Shown piece by piece: positions 42,338-50,889 of a stretch of DNA of 64,000 nucleotides. The translations under genes were made by a program, and so were the position numbers. The DNA is from Chimaeribacter californicus. Lineage in GTDB: Bacteria; Pseudomonadota; Gammaproteobacteria; Enterobacterales; Enterobacteriaceae. The DNA lies in the NCBI RefSeq assembly GCF_002858675.1, contig NZ_PJZF01000025.1, positions 1 through 64,000 of the forward strand. The letters are read 5' to 3'. How positions within the stretch are numbered: the first letter of the stretch is position 1; each line of letters starts with the position of its first letter. The notes below the pieces were generated by a model. It was not told the origin of the DNA, ran no database searches, and saw only the letters and a list, made by a program, of their open reading frames with translations.

Positions 42338-43482
42338 AGGTGCCTCGCGGTGTCGGGTAACTGTTTCAATAACTGGAAAGCCTGTTTCATCCGGCCTTCG
42401 CTGACCACAAAAGCCTGAAGCTGCTGCTGCCCATCCCTGCCGCAGGCCACCAGCCCTTCGGGGCCGGCCTCGATCGCCCAGTGCAGATCCGGGGCGGTGG
42501 TCTGGCCCGCCAGGTGCAGCGGCAGATCCGGGGTTTTCACTTTGATCAGCATCGGTGGCAGGCGCAGGCTGTCTTGTGCGCCGGTGAGGTTTTTCGCCAG
42601 CGTCATCGCCGCCAGTTGCGCGGGTTGCAGGTAGGGCAACAGCCTGCCCTGGATTTCGGCGCAGTCGCCCAAGGCGAAAATCGCCGGGTCTGAGGTGGTC
42701 AGGCAGTCATCCACCACAATGCCGTGGCGGGCCTGCAACCCGGCCTCCTGCGCCAGCGCAATATTCGGCACCAGCCCGATGGCGCAGACCACCGCGTCTG
42801 TATGCAGCGTGCGGCCATCGGCCAGCGTTGCGACAATCTGGTCATCCTGGCGTGCCAGCCCAGCCAGCGCTGCGTTGAAATACATCTGCACCCCCGCGCC
42901 GATCAGCCGGTGTTGCAGGCGGGCGCTCACTTCCGGCGGCATCAGCGTGGCGAGCAGCGCGGCAGCGCGGTCCACCAGCATCACCTGCTTGCCCGCCCGG
43001 TTAAGATCCATCGCCAGCTCGGTGCCGATCAGCCCGCCCCCCAGCAACAGCACCCGCTGCGCGCCCTGCAACTCTGCTTCTGCCCGGCGATATTCCTGCT
43101 GGCTGTTGAGCGTGTGCATCCATTCCCGGCCGGGGATTGCCGGGATGCGCGGCTCCGCCCCCAGCGCCAGCACCAGCTTACGGTAAGTGAACGCTCCGGC
43201 GTTGGTCTCGATGCGGTGCGCCGCCCGGTTGATGCGCGTGACCGGCGTATGCGGGTGCAGCATCAGGTTATGGCTTTCGGCAAACGCCCGGGCAGGCAGG
43301 CGGGTGAGATCCTCTGCCCGCTGGCGCTGGCTGAACACCTGGCTCAGCTCCGGTTTATTATATTCATCACAGCTGTCGGCGGCGATCAGCCGCAGGCTCA
43401 GGCGGTTATCCAGCCGCCGCAGGTTTTTAATCAGCTGACGGGCGGCAAAGCCGGAGCCGATGATAATGATGTCGTCAGTCAT
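42325..43482 (-). CDS. norW: NADH:flavorubredoxin reductase NorW
   Basis: This 385-residue FAD/NAD-dependent reductase has an N-terminal FAD site (DDIIIIGSGFAARQLIKNLR), an NAD site (RVLLLGGGLIGTELAMDLNRAGKQVMLVD) and a C-terminal ALGDCAEIQG motif. It passes electrons from NADH to the rubredoxin domain of NorV. ATG 43482 lies four bases after the norV stop. In-frame codons further upstream fall inside norV and are ignored. The 3' end overlaps the TehB-type gene. Confidence 0.9.
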   Translation of the reverse strand: MTDDIIIIGSGFAARQLIKNLRRLDNRLSLRLIAADSCDEYNKPELSQVFSQRQRAEDLTRLPARAFAESHNLMLHPHTPVTRINRAAHRIETNAGAFTYRKLVLALGAEPRIPAIPGREWMHTLNSQQEYRRAEAELQGAQRVLLLGGGLIGTELAMDLNRAGKQVMLVDRAAALLATLMPPEVSARLQHRLIGAGVQMYFNAALAGLARQDDQIVATLADGRTLHTDAVVCAIGLVPNIALAQEAGLQARHGIVVDDCLTTSDPAIFALGDCAEIQGRLLPYLQPAQLAAMTLAKNLTGAQDSLRLPPMLIKVKTPDLPLHLAGQTTAPDLHWAIEAGPEGLVACGRDGQQQLQAFVVSEGRMKQAFQLLKQLPDTARHLCTM

Positions 43483-43486
43483 CCTC

Positions 43487-44947
43487 TCAGCCCTCCAGCG
43501 GGTCAAACACCGATTTTCCCAGCCCACACTCCGGGCAGAGGAAATCGTCCGGGACATCTGACCACACCGTGCCCGGTGCCACATTTTGCAGCGGTTCGCC
43601 GAGCGCCGGATCGTAGACCCACTGGCAAACGCTGCACTGCATACACTGGCCGGTGGCGGCGCCCTCGCTCTCCGGCGCGGCATTGACCGCCAGATCGGTG
43701 AGCGCGGCCGGTTGCGGCGCCTGAACCGGCTGGGGCTTCACCGGCAGCGGAGAGAGCGCCCACTGGCGGGCGATGGTGCGGCCATGCTCGCGGCAGACTT
43801 CCAGCATATCGCCATCCGGCCGCCATTTGGCTTTCAGCGCCAGCGTGGTATCAAACCCGGCATCCATCAGCCGGGTCTGGATGCGGTCAACCGCCCCGCC
43901 GTTCCAGCCGTAGCTGCCGAAGGCGGAGGCTTTTTTGTTGCGGAAACGCAGGCCCGCCATCTCTTCCAGCATCCCCGCCACTTTCGGCATCATCACGTTA
44001 TTCATGGTGGAGGAGCCGACCAGAATCCCTTTGGAGAGGAACACCTGCGTCAGGATCTCATTTTTGTCGTGCCGCGAGACGTTATAAATTTTCACCGCCA
44101 CGCGCGGGTCAGTCTCAATAATGCCCTGGGCGATCGCATCCGCCATCATGCGGGTATTGTTGGACATGGTGTCATACAGCAGCGTGATACGGTCTTCCTG
44201 ATAGTCCGCTGACCAGTTGAGGTAGTGCTGCACAATCTGGGTGGGGTTATCGCGCCAGACCACGCCGTGCGAGGTGGCAATCATGCTGACCGGCAGGTTG
44301 AAGCCGAGGATCTCATTGATTTTCGGCGTCACCAGCCGGCTGAACGGCGTCAGGATGTTGGCGTAGTAGCGCAGGCACTGCTCGAACAGCTCGTTCTGAT
44401 CCACTTCGTCATTGAACAGGTGCTCGTCACAATAGTGCTGGCCGAAGGCGTCATTACTGAACAGCACCGCGTCGCCGGTCAGGTAGGTCATCATGCTGTC
44501 CGGCCAGTGCAGCATCGGCGTCTCGACAAAGATGAGCTGCTTGCCGTTACCGATCTCCAGCCGGTCACCGGTTTTCACCACATGGAAATTCCACTCCGGA
44601 TGGTGGTGGTGGCCGTTAATTGAATCGATGGCGTTTTCACTGCAATAGATGGGCGTGTCCGGAATCTGGGCCATCAGCGCCGTCAGCGCGCCGGCGTGGT
44701 CCTCTTCTGCGTGGTTAATCACGATGTAGTCGATACTCGCCAGATCAATCTCCTGCATCAGGTTCAGCACAAAATCCCGGCTGAATTTGTGGTCCACGGT
44801 ATCGATCAGGACGTTCTTCTCTTCGCGGATCAGGTAGCTGTTATAGCTGCTGCCTTTCAGGGTTTTGTATTCGGTGCCGTGGAAGTCACGCACTTCCCAG
44901 TCACGTTGGCCGACCCAGGTGATGTTGTTTTTAACGTGGATGCTCAT
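43487..44947 (-). CDS. norV: Anaerobic nitric oxide reductase flavorubredoxin NorV
   Basis: This 486-residue enzyme has a beta-lactamase-like diiron domain ([29 protein letters not shown]), a flavodoxin domain ([17 protein letters not shown]), and a C-terminal rubredoxin with two CxxC knuckles ([18 protein letters not shown]). It reduces NO to N2O in the cytoplasm under low oxygen. Identity to E. coli NorV is evident throughout. The sigma-54 promoter at 44985-45000 and the NorR gene opposite show NO-dependent control. Confidence 0.95.
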   Translation of the reverse strand: MSIHVKNNITWVGQRDWEVRDFHGTEYKTLKGSSYNSYLIREEKNVLIDTVDHKFSRDFVLNLMQEIDLASIDYIVINHAEEDHAGALTALMAQIPDTPIYCSENAIDSINGHHHHPEWNFHVVKTGDRLEIGNGKQLIFVETPMLHWPDSMMTYLTGDAVLFSNDAFGQHYCDEHLFNDEVDQNELFEQCLRYYANILTPFSRLVTPKINEILGFNLPVSMIATSHGVVWRDNPTQIVQHYLNWSADYQEDRITLLYDTMSNNTRMMADAIAQGIIETDPRVAVKIYNVSRHDKNEILTQVFLSKGILVGSSTMNNVMMPKVAGMLEEMAGLRFRNKKASAFGSYGWNGGAVDRIQTRLMDAGFDTTLALKAKWRPDGDMLEVCREHGRTIARQWALSPLPVKPQPVQAPQPAALTDLAVNAAPESEGAATGQCMQCSVCQWVYDPALGEPLQNVAPGTVWSDVPDDFLCPECGLGKSVFDPLEG

Positions 44948-44984
44948 GGAATGTCCTCAGAATAGTATTCAGTTACCCTGAGAG

Positions 44985-45000
44985 TGCACGTGGCGTGCCA
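44985..45000 (-). promoter_or_regulatory. Sigma-54 promoter of norVW
   Basis: On the minus strand TGGCACGCCACGTGCA matches the -24/-12 consensus (TGGCAC, then GTGC for TTGC at correct spacing), 38 bp upstream of the norV start. Confidence 0.8.
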
Positions 45001-45042
45001 GTTTTTATCTTATTGAATTTTAACAACTAAAAATAAGAGATT

Positions 45043-45098
45043 GTTAAAATGACACCCGAAGGCTATTGTGTTTTTGACACGGTTATTGTGGAAAAGAC
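45043..45098. promoter_or_regulatory. Three NorR enhancer sites
   Basis: Three GT-N7-AC elements lie at 45043-45053, 45068-45078 and 45088-45098. E. coli norR-norVW also has three NorR sites of this form. The last one is three bases from the norR ATG, suggesting autorepression. Confidence 0.75.
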
Positions 45099-45101
45099 AC
45101 C

Positions 45102-46619
45102 ATGAACATGTCCGTAAACGGGCTGGCTGCGCTGGCAGTCGAGATGCAAAACGGGTTATCACGGCCCGACCGGTTTAACCGGATGATTGGCAGCCTGCAT
45201 CAGTTGTTGCAGTGTGATGCCACCGCCCTGCTGCGCTATGAAGCGCAACATTTCCGCCCGCTGGCGACCGCCGGGCTGGCGCCGGATGTGATGGGGCGGC
45301 GGTTTCAGCTGGCGGCCCATCCCCGGCTGGAGGCGATTGCCCGCGCCGGGGACGTGGTGCGCTTCCCGGCAGACAGCGACCTGCCCGACCCCTATGACGG
45401 GCTGATCCCGGCACAGCAGGATCTGCACGTTCACGCCTGCGTGGGGCTGCCGCTGTTTTCCGGGCAGGCCCTGATCGGCGCGCTGACGCTGGACGGCATG
45501 GACGCCCGACAGTTTGATGCCTACAGCGATGAGGAGCTGCGGGTGGTGGCCTCGCTGGTGGCCGGGGCGCTCAACAATGCCCTGCTGATGGAGCAACTGG
45601 AGAAGCCGGGCCAGCGGCTGACCATGGCGGATGACGCGCCGCATGAGGCCGGTGAGACCGAGATGGTGGGTGACTCGGCGGCGCTGCAACAGCTGCAGCG
45701 GGAGATGGCGGTGGTCGCGCCCACCGACCTGAATGTGCTGATCACCGGTGAGACCGGGGTCGGCAAAGAGCTGGTGGCACAGGCGCTGCACCGGCGCTCA
45801 GCCCGGGCAGCGAACCCGCTTATCTACCTGAACTGTGCAGCGTTGCCGGAATCGGTGGCGGAGAGCGAGCTGTTCGGCCACGTCAAAGGGGCCTTTACCG
45901 GCGCGATCCACGATCGCACCGGTAAATTTGAGATGGCCGACGGCGGCACACTGTTTCTGGATGAGATCGGCGAGCTGTCGCTGCCGTTACAGGCGAAGCT
46001 GCTGCGGGTGTTGCAGTATGGCGATCTGCAACGCGTCGGGGAAGACCGGCCGCTGCGGGTGGATGTGCGCATCCTGGCCGCCACCAATAAAGATCTGCGG
46101 TTAGCGGCAGCGCAGGGCACATTCCGTGCCGACCTCTACCACCGGCTGAGCGTGTTCCCGTTGCAGGTGCCGCCATTGCGGGAGCGCGGTGAAGACAGCG
46201 TGCTGCTGGCGGGTTACTTCTGTGAAAAATGCCGGGTGAAATTCGGGCTGCGGCATCTGGCGCTCAGCGCCGCCGCCCGCGCCAGGCTGCGTGCCTACCC
46301 CTGGCCGGGCAATATCCGCGAACTGGAGCACGCCATCTACCGTGCCACGGTGATTGCGCAGGCGGAAAACGGTGGCGGTGACCTGCTGCTGTTGCCCCAC
46401 CACTTTGCGCTGACGCCGGGCAGTGACGCGCCGCAGGATGAGGCACCGGAAGACCCGCTGCCGCTGCAAAATTTGCAGGCCGCCACGCGGGAATTTCAGC
46501 GCCATTACGTGCGCCGCGCCCTTCAGGCCAGCAATCACAACTGGGCCGCCTGCGCCCGCCGCCTGGAGATGGACCCCGGCAACCTGCACCGGCTGGCGAA
46601 GAAACTGGGGTTGAAATAG
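45102..46619 (+). CDS. norR: NO-sensing sigma-54 activator NorR
   Basis: This is a 505-residue enhancer-binding protein. An N-terminal GAF domain (about 1-170) binds a mononuclear iron that reacts with NO. The AAA+ domain has Walker A GETGVGKE and the sigma-54 contact loop GAFTGA. The C-terminal helix-turn-helix ([27 protein letters not shown]) binds the GT-N7-AC sites. It activates norVW in response to NO. It is transcribed divergently with 154 bp between start codons. Confidence 0.95.
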   Translation: MNMSVNGLAALAVEMQNGLSRPDRFNRMIGSLHQLLQCDATALLRYEAQHFRPLATAGLAPDVMGRRFQLAAHPRLEAIARAGDVVRFPADSDLPDPYDGLIPAQQDLHVHACVGLPLFSGQALIGALTLDGMDARQFDAYSDEELRVVASLVAGALNNALLMEQLEKPGQRLTMADDAPHEAGETEMVGDSAALQQLQREMAVVAPTDLNVLITGETGVGKELVAQALHRRSARAANPLIYLNCAALPESVAESELFGHVKGAFTGAIHDRTGKFEMADGGTLFLDEIGELSLPLQAKLLRVLQYGDLQRVGEDRPLRVDVRILAATNKDLRLAAAQGTFRADLYHRLSVFPLQVPPLRERGEDSVLLAGYFCEKCRVKFGLRHLALSAAARARLRAYPWPGNIRELEHAIYRATVIAQAENGGGDLLLLPHHFALTPGSDAPQDEAPEDPLPLQNLQAATREFQRHYVRRALQASNHNWAACARRLEMDPGNLHRLAKKLGLK

Positions 46620-46681
46620 GGGGCAGATAATAGTTTTACGGCGGGGCTTAGATAGCTGAATCAGCCCCTATACACGTTGTC

Positions 46682-46981
46682 TCAGAGGCGGTAAATACGG
46701 CCTGTGCCGGTCGGCATTTCAACACTGAGACTGAGGGTTCCGCCTAATGCCTCAACATATCTTTTCAGGCTGGCAAGTTTGATCTCTTCCCCACGCGCTT
46801 CAATAGCCGCTATCGCCGGTTGGCTGATCCCCATCTTTTTCGCCAACTCTGTTTGTGACATTTCTAACTCTTCGCGTAGCTGGCGAAGCCGGATCTCAAG
46901 GATTTTCGCTTCTGCTTTCTGTTGGATGCGCGCCTGTGACTCCGGGGAGCATTTAGCAATTAATTCATTGAGTTTACTCAT
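46682..46981 (-). CDS. XRE-type antitoxin (HigA-like)
   Basis: This 99-residue protein has a helix-turn-helix in LRQLREELEMSQTELAKKMGISQPAIAAIEA and ends with RYVEALGGTLSLSVEMPTG, the pattern of HigA/HigA2-type antitoxins. It overlaps the toxin gene by four bases (toxin first, as in higBA order). It should neutralise the toxin and repress the operon through the palindromes at 47387-47430. Lower G+C than the neighbouring chromosome suggests mobility. Confidence 0.8.
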   Translation of the reverse strand: MSKLNELIAKCSPESQARIQQKAEAKILEIRLRQLREELEMSQTELAKKMGISQPAIAAIEARGEEIKLASLKRYVEALGGTLSLSVEMPTGTGRIYRL

Positions 46982-47370
46982 TTTATTGACTCCGGATATT
47001 TTCTGTTTGCGTCGGCGCTGTTCATTGTTTCAAGATGTTTTCTATACTCTTCTTCAGCAGTTTTTATCATATCTGCGTAAAATCTTTTTTCTTTAAGGCC
47101 AGTTTTGTCACCCGCGCATAACACAATAGCCTGCCTTTTTGGGTCGAATACAAAGAACGCTCTGACAGACCGACCGTTACTTTGTACCCTCAGCTCTTTC
47201 ATGTTGGAAATCGTTGACCCCTTGATATGGTCAACCTCCGGCCTGCCAAGCATCGGCCCAAATTGCTCAAGCACCTTTAAGCCTGCCAACACATCTTCGA
47301 TCATGTCAGTATCTTGTTCTTCCAACCATTCATCAAAGTATGCCGTGGTATCAACAATCCATCTTCCCAT
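46978..47370 (-). CDS. RelE/HigB-type toxin
   Basis: This 130-residue protein is of the phage-derived Gp49-like/HigB family. It has TTAYFDEWLEEQD at the start, GPMLGRPEVDHIKGSTISNMKELRVQSNGRSVRAFFVFDPKRQAIVLCAGDKTG and a C-terminal helix EEEYRKHLE. Relatives are ribosome-dependent mRNA interferases. It precedes and overlaps the antitoxin gene. No ribosome-binding site of note is seen, so low expression is plausible. Confidence 0.8.
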   Translation of the reverse strand: MGRWIVDTTAYFDEWLEEQDTDMIEDVLAGLKVLEQFGPMLGRPEVDHIKGSTISNMKELRVQSNGRSVRAFFVFDPKRQAIVLCAGDKTGLKEKRFYADMIKTAEEEYRKHLETMNSADANRKYPESIK

Positions 47371-47386
47371 CTTACCGACCCGTCCC

Positions 47387-47430
47387 TATAAACTATAGTT
47401 TATATTATATAACCTGTAGTTTATAAACTA
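47387..47430. promoter_or_regulatory. Palindromic operators of the toxin-antitoxin operon
   Basis: TATAAACTATAGTTTATA (47387-47404) and TAGTTTATAAACTA (47417-47430) are perfect palindromes sharing TAGTTTATA. They lie 17-60 bp upstream of the toxin start and overlap likely promoter elements, as expected for antitoxin binding. Confidence 0.8.
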
Positions 47431-47626
47431 AATTGTGTCGATACACGCTGATTAAGATCACTTTTTACCCATGATGCTCGATAAGATAGGGGGCAATTGG
47501 CGCTGTCGAGGAGCAGATCCAACCTCATGACCAACAGCTCTCAAAAGTCTTTGAATGGGTTGGTGGCAGCGGCGGAAGCACTCACAGCTGATTTCTTATT
47601 ATTTTGATTAGCGTTATAAATAAAAA
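47431..47626. other. Gap without recognised gene
   Basis: Short frames occur but none has a good start, ribosome-binding site or family match. A plus-strand frame near 47530-47580 ends in VFEWVGGSGGSTHS and could be a coding remnant, but it cannot be assigned. Confidence 0.3.
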
Positions 47627-47653
47627 ACCCCGTATGCCAGAGGCACACGGGGT
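47621..47653 (-). terminator. Rho-independent terminator downstream of the tRNA-like element
   Basis: On the minus strand ACCCCGTGTGCC-tct-GGCATACGGGGT forms a long stem (one mismatch) followed by six T residues. Confidence 0.85.
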
Positions 47654-47752
47654 CAATGATTATTTCCGGCAGCAAAATATGCGCGTGAATAAATACACCT
47701 GAACAGGCTTTGCTGCGGGTCAATAATTATAAACAGGGAATAAAAGAAAATA

Positions 47753-47833
47753 TGGACCGCCATCGAGGGTTCGAACCCCGGACTGCCAACCTTCGGAATA
47801 AGGTTGCCGCTCTTCCAACTGAGCTAATGACGT
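47753..47833 (-). tRNA. Aberrant tRNA-like element
   Basis: The minus strand contains a D-arm (TAGCTCAGTTGGAAGAGC), a T-arm (CGGGGTTCGAACCCTCG), an acceptor stem with six of seven pairs (ACGTCAT with ATGGCGG; first pair mismatched) and encoded TCCA. The anticodon arm is not normal: CAACCTT-attccg-AAGGTTG forms a seven-pair stem with a six-base loop, giving 81 nt in total and no usable anticodon position. It is flanked by a 9-bp inverted repeat (47744-47752 and 47833-47841). It may be a tRNA pseudogene, a frameshift-type tRNA, or a tRNA mimic. Confidence 0.55.
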
Positions 47834-47843
47834 ATTTTCTTCA

Positions 47844-47877
47844 CCCCGGCACATAACGGTAACGTCATGCGCCGGGG
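47844..47877. other. Long hairpin between cold-shock gene and tRNA-like element
   Basis: CCCCGGC (47844-47850) pairs with GCCGGGG (47871-47877), with an inner CATxACG/CGTxATG stem. It lies downstream of the cold-shock gene on the minus strand but has no T run next to it. It may be a processing or stability structure. Confidence 0.55.
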
Positions 47878-47959
47878 GAATAAGGGAAGTTAACGCAACG
47901 TGTCTGCTCCGGGGAACCCATCATCGCTGTCGCACGTCTGCCTTCCCTGTTTTTTCAGC

Positions 47960-48172
47960 TTACAGCGCGACAACATTCACGGCTGATGGGCCTTTCGCAC
48001 CTTGCTCAATGCTGAATTCAACCTGCTGGTTTTCTTCCAGAGTTTTGAAATCATTGCTCTGGATGGCAGAGAAGTGCACGAACACGTCTTTGCTGCCGTC
48101 AGCCGGAGAAATAAAACCAAAACCTTTACCTGCATCGAACCATTTTACTGAACCGGTCATTTTAGTAGACAT
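47960..48172 (-). CDS. CspA-family cold-shock protein
   Basis: This is a 70-residue single cold-shock domain. It has [34 protein letters not shown], with RNP1 (KGFGFI) and RNP2 (VFVHF), then the typical [13 protein letters not shown] end. It binds single-stranded RNA and DNA and melts mRNA structure. The paralogue (CspA, C, E, G or I type) cannot be fixed by eye. AAAGGAAA precedes the start. The leader carries a small CGCC/GGCG hairpin at 48200-48212 and an ACCTCC anti-ribosome-binding-site stretch. Confidence 0.9.
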   Translation of the reverse strand: MSTKMTGSVKWFDAGKGFGFISPADGSKDVFVHFSAIQSNDFKTLEENQQVEFSIEQGAKGPSAVNVVAL

Positions 48173-48642
48173 AGAAATTTCCTTTCTGTTTTTTTAGGCC
48201 GCCATAATGGCGAAGGAGGTCTGTTTTTTTAGTGAGAATTTATGGGGCACTAAAAGAAGAAATTTCACTGAAGAAGGGGTATCTGAAGATATCGCTAATA
48301 CGGAGAATCGCTTGACTAAAATTGCTTTCAAAAATCTGTACCACAAACCGAGAACGCTATTTACACATAATTAACAGGCATTAGCAAGCGCTATTTATTT
48401 TACCCGCAAAGGCAGCGGCAACAATCCGCGGACATGACACAGGCATTATTTATTTCCCGAAGGGAATCCTCCGCGCTGTGCGCCGATCCCCGGCGAAACG
48501 CACCATGTTACACTGCCAGGCAAAAAAGAGTTTCCCGGAGGGAAAAGTGAGAATAAATCAGTTGATGTTATAAGTATGTTGTAACTATGAAGTAAAGAAT
48601 ACACGCTTTTGCATCAGGATGCTAAAACCGCGTGGAGGAAAC
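48173..48642. other. Non-coding region between cold-shock gene and kbp
   Basis: It holds the cold-shock gene leader and promoter region on the minus strand. The rest is AT-rich with short inverted motifs (TTCCCGAAGGGAA near 48460; TTTCCCGGAGGGAAA near 48530). No gene or RNA of a known family was recognised. Confidence 0.4.
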
Positions 48643-48660
48643 GCCCCGGCTGGCCGGGGC
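48643..48660 (-). terminator. Hairpin after kbp
   Basis: GCCCCGGC-ca-GCCGGGGC on the minus strand is followed by GTTTCC. It is strong in stem but weak in T tail. Confidence 0.6.
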
Positions 48661-48674
48661 GCGGACAGACGAGA

Positions 48675-49115
48675 TTACGCAGGAATACGCAGTTTCTGGC
48701 CCGGATAGATTTTATCAGGGCTGGAGAGCATCGGCTTGTTGGCTTCGAAAATCTTGTTGTACTGGTTCGCGTCACCGTACATTTTCTGGGAGATTTTGCT
48801 CAGCGTGTCGCCGGAGACCACGTTATAGAATTGTGACGCCGGCTCAGCGGCCGCGCTGGTCACCTGGTCATCCACTTCGCTGATGCCGTGCACGTTACCG
48901 GCTGCCACCAGGATCTTCTCTTTCTGCTCCTGGGTCAGGCCGTCGCCGGTCACTACCGCTTTATTGCCGTCCACTTTCACATCCACTTTGTCACTGCCCG
49001 GCAGATTCAGTTCGTTGATGTGCTTTTTCAGGGCATCGCTGGCCTGCGATTCGTTGCCTTTTACCGCATCCCACAGTTTTTCGCCTGCATCTTTCACAAA
49101 ATCAAAAAGTCCCAT
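48675..49115 (-). CDS. kbp: Potassium-binding protein Kbp (BON-LysM, YgaU)
   Basis: This 146-residue cytoplasmic protein has an N-terminal BON domain ([40 protein letters not shown]) and a C-terminal LysM domain ([34 protein letters not shown]...[10 protein letters not shown]). E. coli Kbp binds K+ and helps growth at high potassium; the gene responds to osmotic stress and RpoS. It has no signal peptide. AAGGAG precedes the start. Confidence 0.9.
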   Translation of the reverse strand: MGLFDFVKDAGEKLWDAVKGNESQASDALKKHINELNLPGSDKVDVKVDGNKAVVTGDGLTQEQKEKILVAAGNVHGISEVDDQVTSAAAEPASQFYNVVSGDTLSKISQKMYGDANQYNKIFEANKPMLSSPDKIYPGQKLRIPA

Positions 49116-49229
49116 GCCTTGCTCCTTGTTATGACTAAGAGTAGTAAACGTAGCAAAGATTTGGCGTTTCAGCCGGTTGGCGCGGCAAACCCGCGCCGTT
49201 TCCGGACGATTCTGACCGCCGCCCTGCCC

Positions 49230-50552
49230 TCACCCCTTCTGGTAAAGCGGGAACGCGCCACACAGCAGGCCGCCGGCCATCAGCGCCAGGCTTACCAGAA
49301 TCCCCCACTTTATGGCGAAACGCTGGTGGTCGCCGATGTCCACTTTCGCCAGCCCCACCAGCAGGTAGACCGACGGCACCAGCGGGCTGAGCAGGTGGAA
49401 CGGCTGGCCGATGATCGAGGCGCGGGCGATCTGCTCCGGGGTAATGCCGTAGCTGGCGGCCGTCTGCGCAATCACCGGCAGAATGCCGAAGTAAAAGGCG
49501 TCATTCGACATAAAGAAGGTGAACGGCAAACTGACCAGTGCGGTAAATACCGCCAGATAGGGGCCGAAGCTGTGGGGGATAACCGCCAGCAGGCTTTTCG
49601 CCATCGCGTCCACCATGCCGGTGCCGGAGAGGATGCCGGTGAATATCCCGGCGGCGAAAATCAGTGAGGTCACGGCCAGCACATTGCCGGCATGGGCACC
49701 GATACGCGCTTTCTGCTGCGCCAGAGAGGGGTAGTTCAGCATCACGGCAATCGCGAACGCCAGCATAAACAGGATCTGGATCGGCAGCAGCCCCACCACC
49801 AGCAACACCAGCAGCACCGTGGTCAGGATGAAGTTCGGCCAGAACATCCGTGGGCGGCGGTTGGCCTCATTCTCTTCGGCATCGCCAAAGCCCAGATCGA
49901 TGGCGTCTAGGTGCCGGCTGTCAAGGCGCATCACCCCCAGCCGTTTGCGCTCGCGCAGCCCGAACAGCACCGCCAGCCCCACCAGCGTGACGCAGCCGAG
50001 GAAGATCGCCGGCAGCATCGGGATGAAAATATCCAGCGCATCAATATGCAGCGCCGCCGCGGCGCGGGCGGTCGGCCCACCCCACGGGGAGAGGTTCATG
50101 ATGCCGCTGGCGAGGTTGATCAGGCAGGTCATCGCCAGCACGTTCATGCCGAGTGTGCGGTAGAGCGGTAAAAACGCTGCCACGGCGATCATATAGGTGG
50201 TGGAACTGTCGCCGTCGAGTGACACCAGCAGGGTCAGGATGGCGGTACCCATCAGCACTTTCAGCGGGTCACCGCGCACAATCCGCAAAATGGCGCGCAC
50301 CAGCGGGTCAAACAGCCCGGCATCGATCATCAGGCCAAAATAGAGGATCGAGAAGGTCAGCATCACGCCGGTCGGGGCCAACACTTTAACGCCGTTGAGC
50401 ATCATATCGCCCAGCCCGGAATAAAAACCGCCCGCCAGCGCAAACAGGGTCGGCACAATGATCAACGCAATCAGCGCTGACATCCTTTTGGTCATGATTA
50501 AGTACATGAAACAGATCACCATCGAAAAACCAAGTATCGTCAGCAAAATCAA
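49230..50552 (-). CDS. CitMHS family citrate/divalent-metal transporter
   Basis: This 440-residue inner-membrane transporter of the citrate-Mg2+:H+ family has about twelve segments. It has GFSMVICFMYLIMTKRMSALIALIIVPTLFALAGG, SLDGDSSTTYMIAVAAFLPLYRTLGMN, and NLSPWGGPTARAAAAL. It imports citrate as a metal complex, or related acids. No citrate-fermentation genes or two-component CitAB pair are next to it. A CRP-like site lies about 230 bp upstream. Confidence 0.85.
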   Translation of the reverse strand: MILLTILGFSMVICFMYLIMTKRMSALIALIIVPTLFALAGGFYSGLGDMMLNGVKVLAPTGVMLTFSILYFGLMIDAGLFDPLVRAILRIVRGDPLKVLMGTAILTLLVSLDGDSSTTYMIAVAAFLPLYRTLGMNVLAMTCLINLASGIMNLSPWGGPTARAAAALHIDALDIFIPMLPAIFLGCVTLVGLAVLFGLRERKRLGVMRLDSRHLDAIDLGFGDAEENEANRRPRMFWPNFILTTVLLVLLVVGLLPIQILFMLAFAIAVMLNYPSLAQQKARIGAHAGNVLAVTSLIFAAGIFTGILSGTGMVDAMAKSLLAVIPHSFGPYLAVFTALVSLPFTFFMSNDAFYFGILPVIAQTAASYGITPEQIARASIIGQPFHLLSPLVPSVYLLVGLAKVDIGDHQRFAIKWGILVSLALMAGGLLCGAFPLYQKG

Positions 50553-50889
50553 TTCCTCTTATCAGTGGCGAACGTGGGCAACGAAATGGGGCGCGGCCGC
50601 GATGTGATGAGAATGCAGGTAACCAACCAGGCGCTTAGGTTTTCACAGGCGCGCGTTAAACGGTTAACCTTTTGTTTTAGATTGATATATCCACTTTGCA
50701 GCGTAGCAATAAAATTTCATGCATACTTTTTTTAACCCTAAAAGGTGATGACGATCATGCAGGAGGGCGTAGCGAAGGAGGGAATGTGACAGGGATCACG
50801 CATAAAAACGGCTAATGCTACCGGGCAGGGAAACAGAGCAGGCCAGCGCGGAGCCGGCCTGATTCACGCGTTGTGAACAGCAGGAAGCC
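50553..50889. promoter_or_regulatory. CitMHS upstream region with CRP-like site
   Basis: TGTGA-caggga-TCACG at 50785-50800 matches the CRP consensus in nine of ten core positions. A hairpin CAGGCC...GGCCTG at 50841-50863 lies near the SDR gene 3' end and may terminate it. The segment between is AT-rich with no gene seen. Confidence 0.5.

Noticed and set aside
47541-47723. Minus-strand 60-codon frame
   Set aside because: It runs through the terminator hairpin at 47621-47653 and has no ribosome-binding site or homology.
48460-48545. Paired TTCCCGAAGGGAA and TTTCCCGGAGGGAAA motifs
   Set aside because: Short palindromes of this size are expected by chance in a 470-bp gap, and no regulator or conserved partner could be named.
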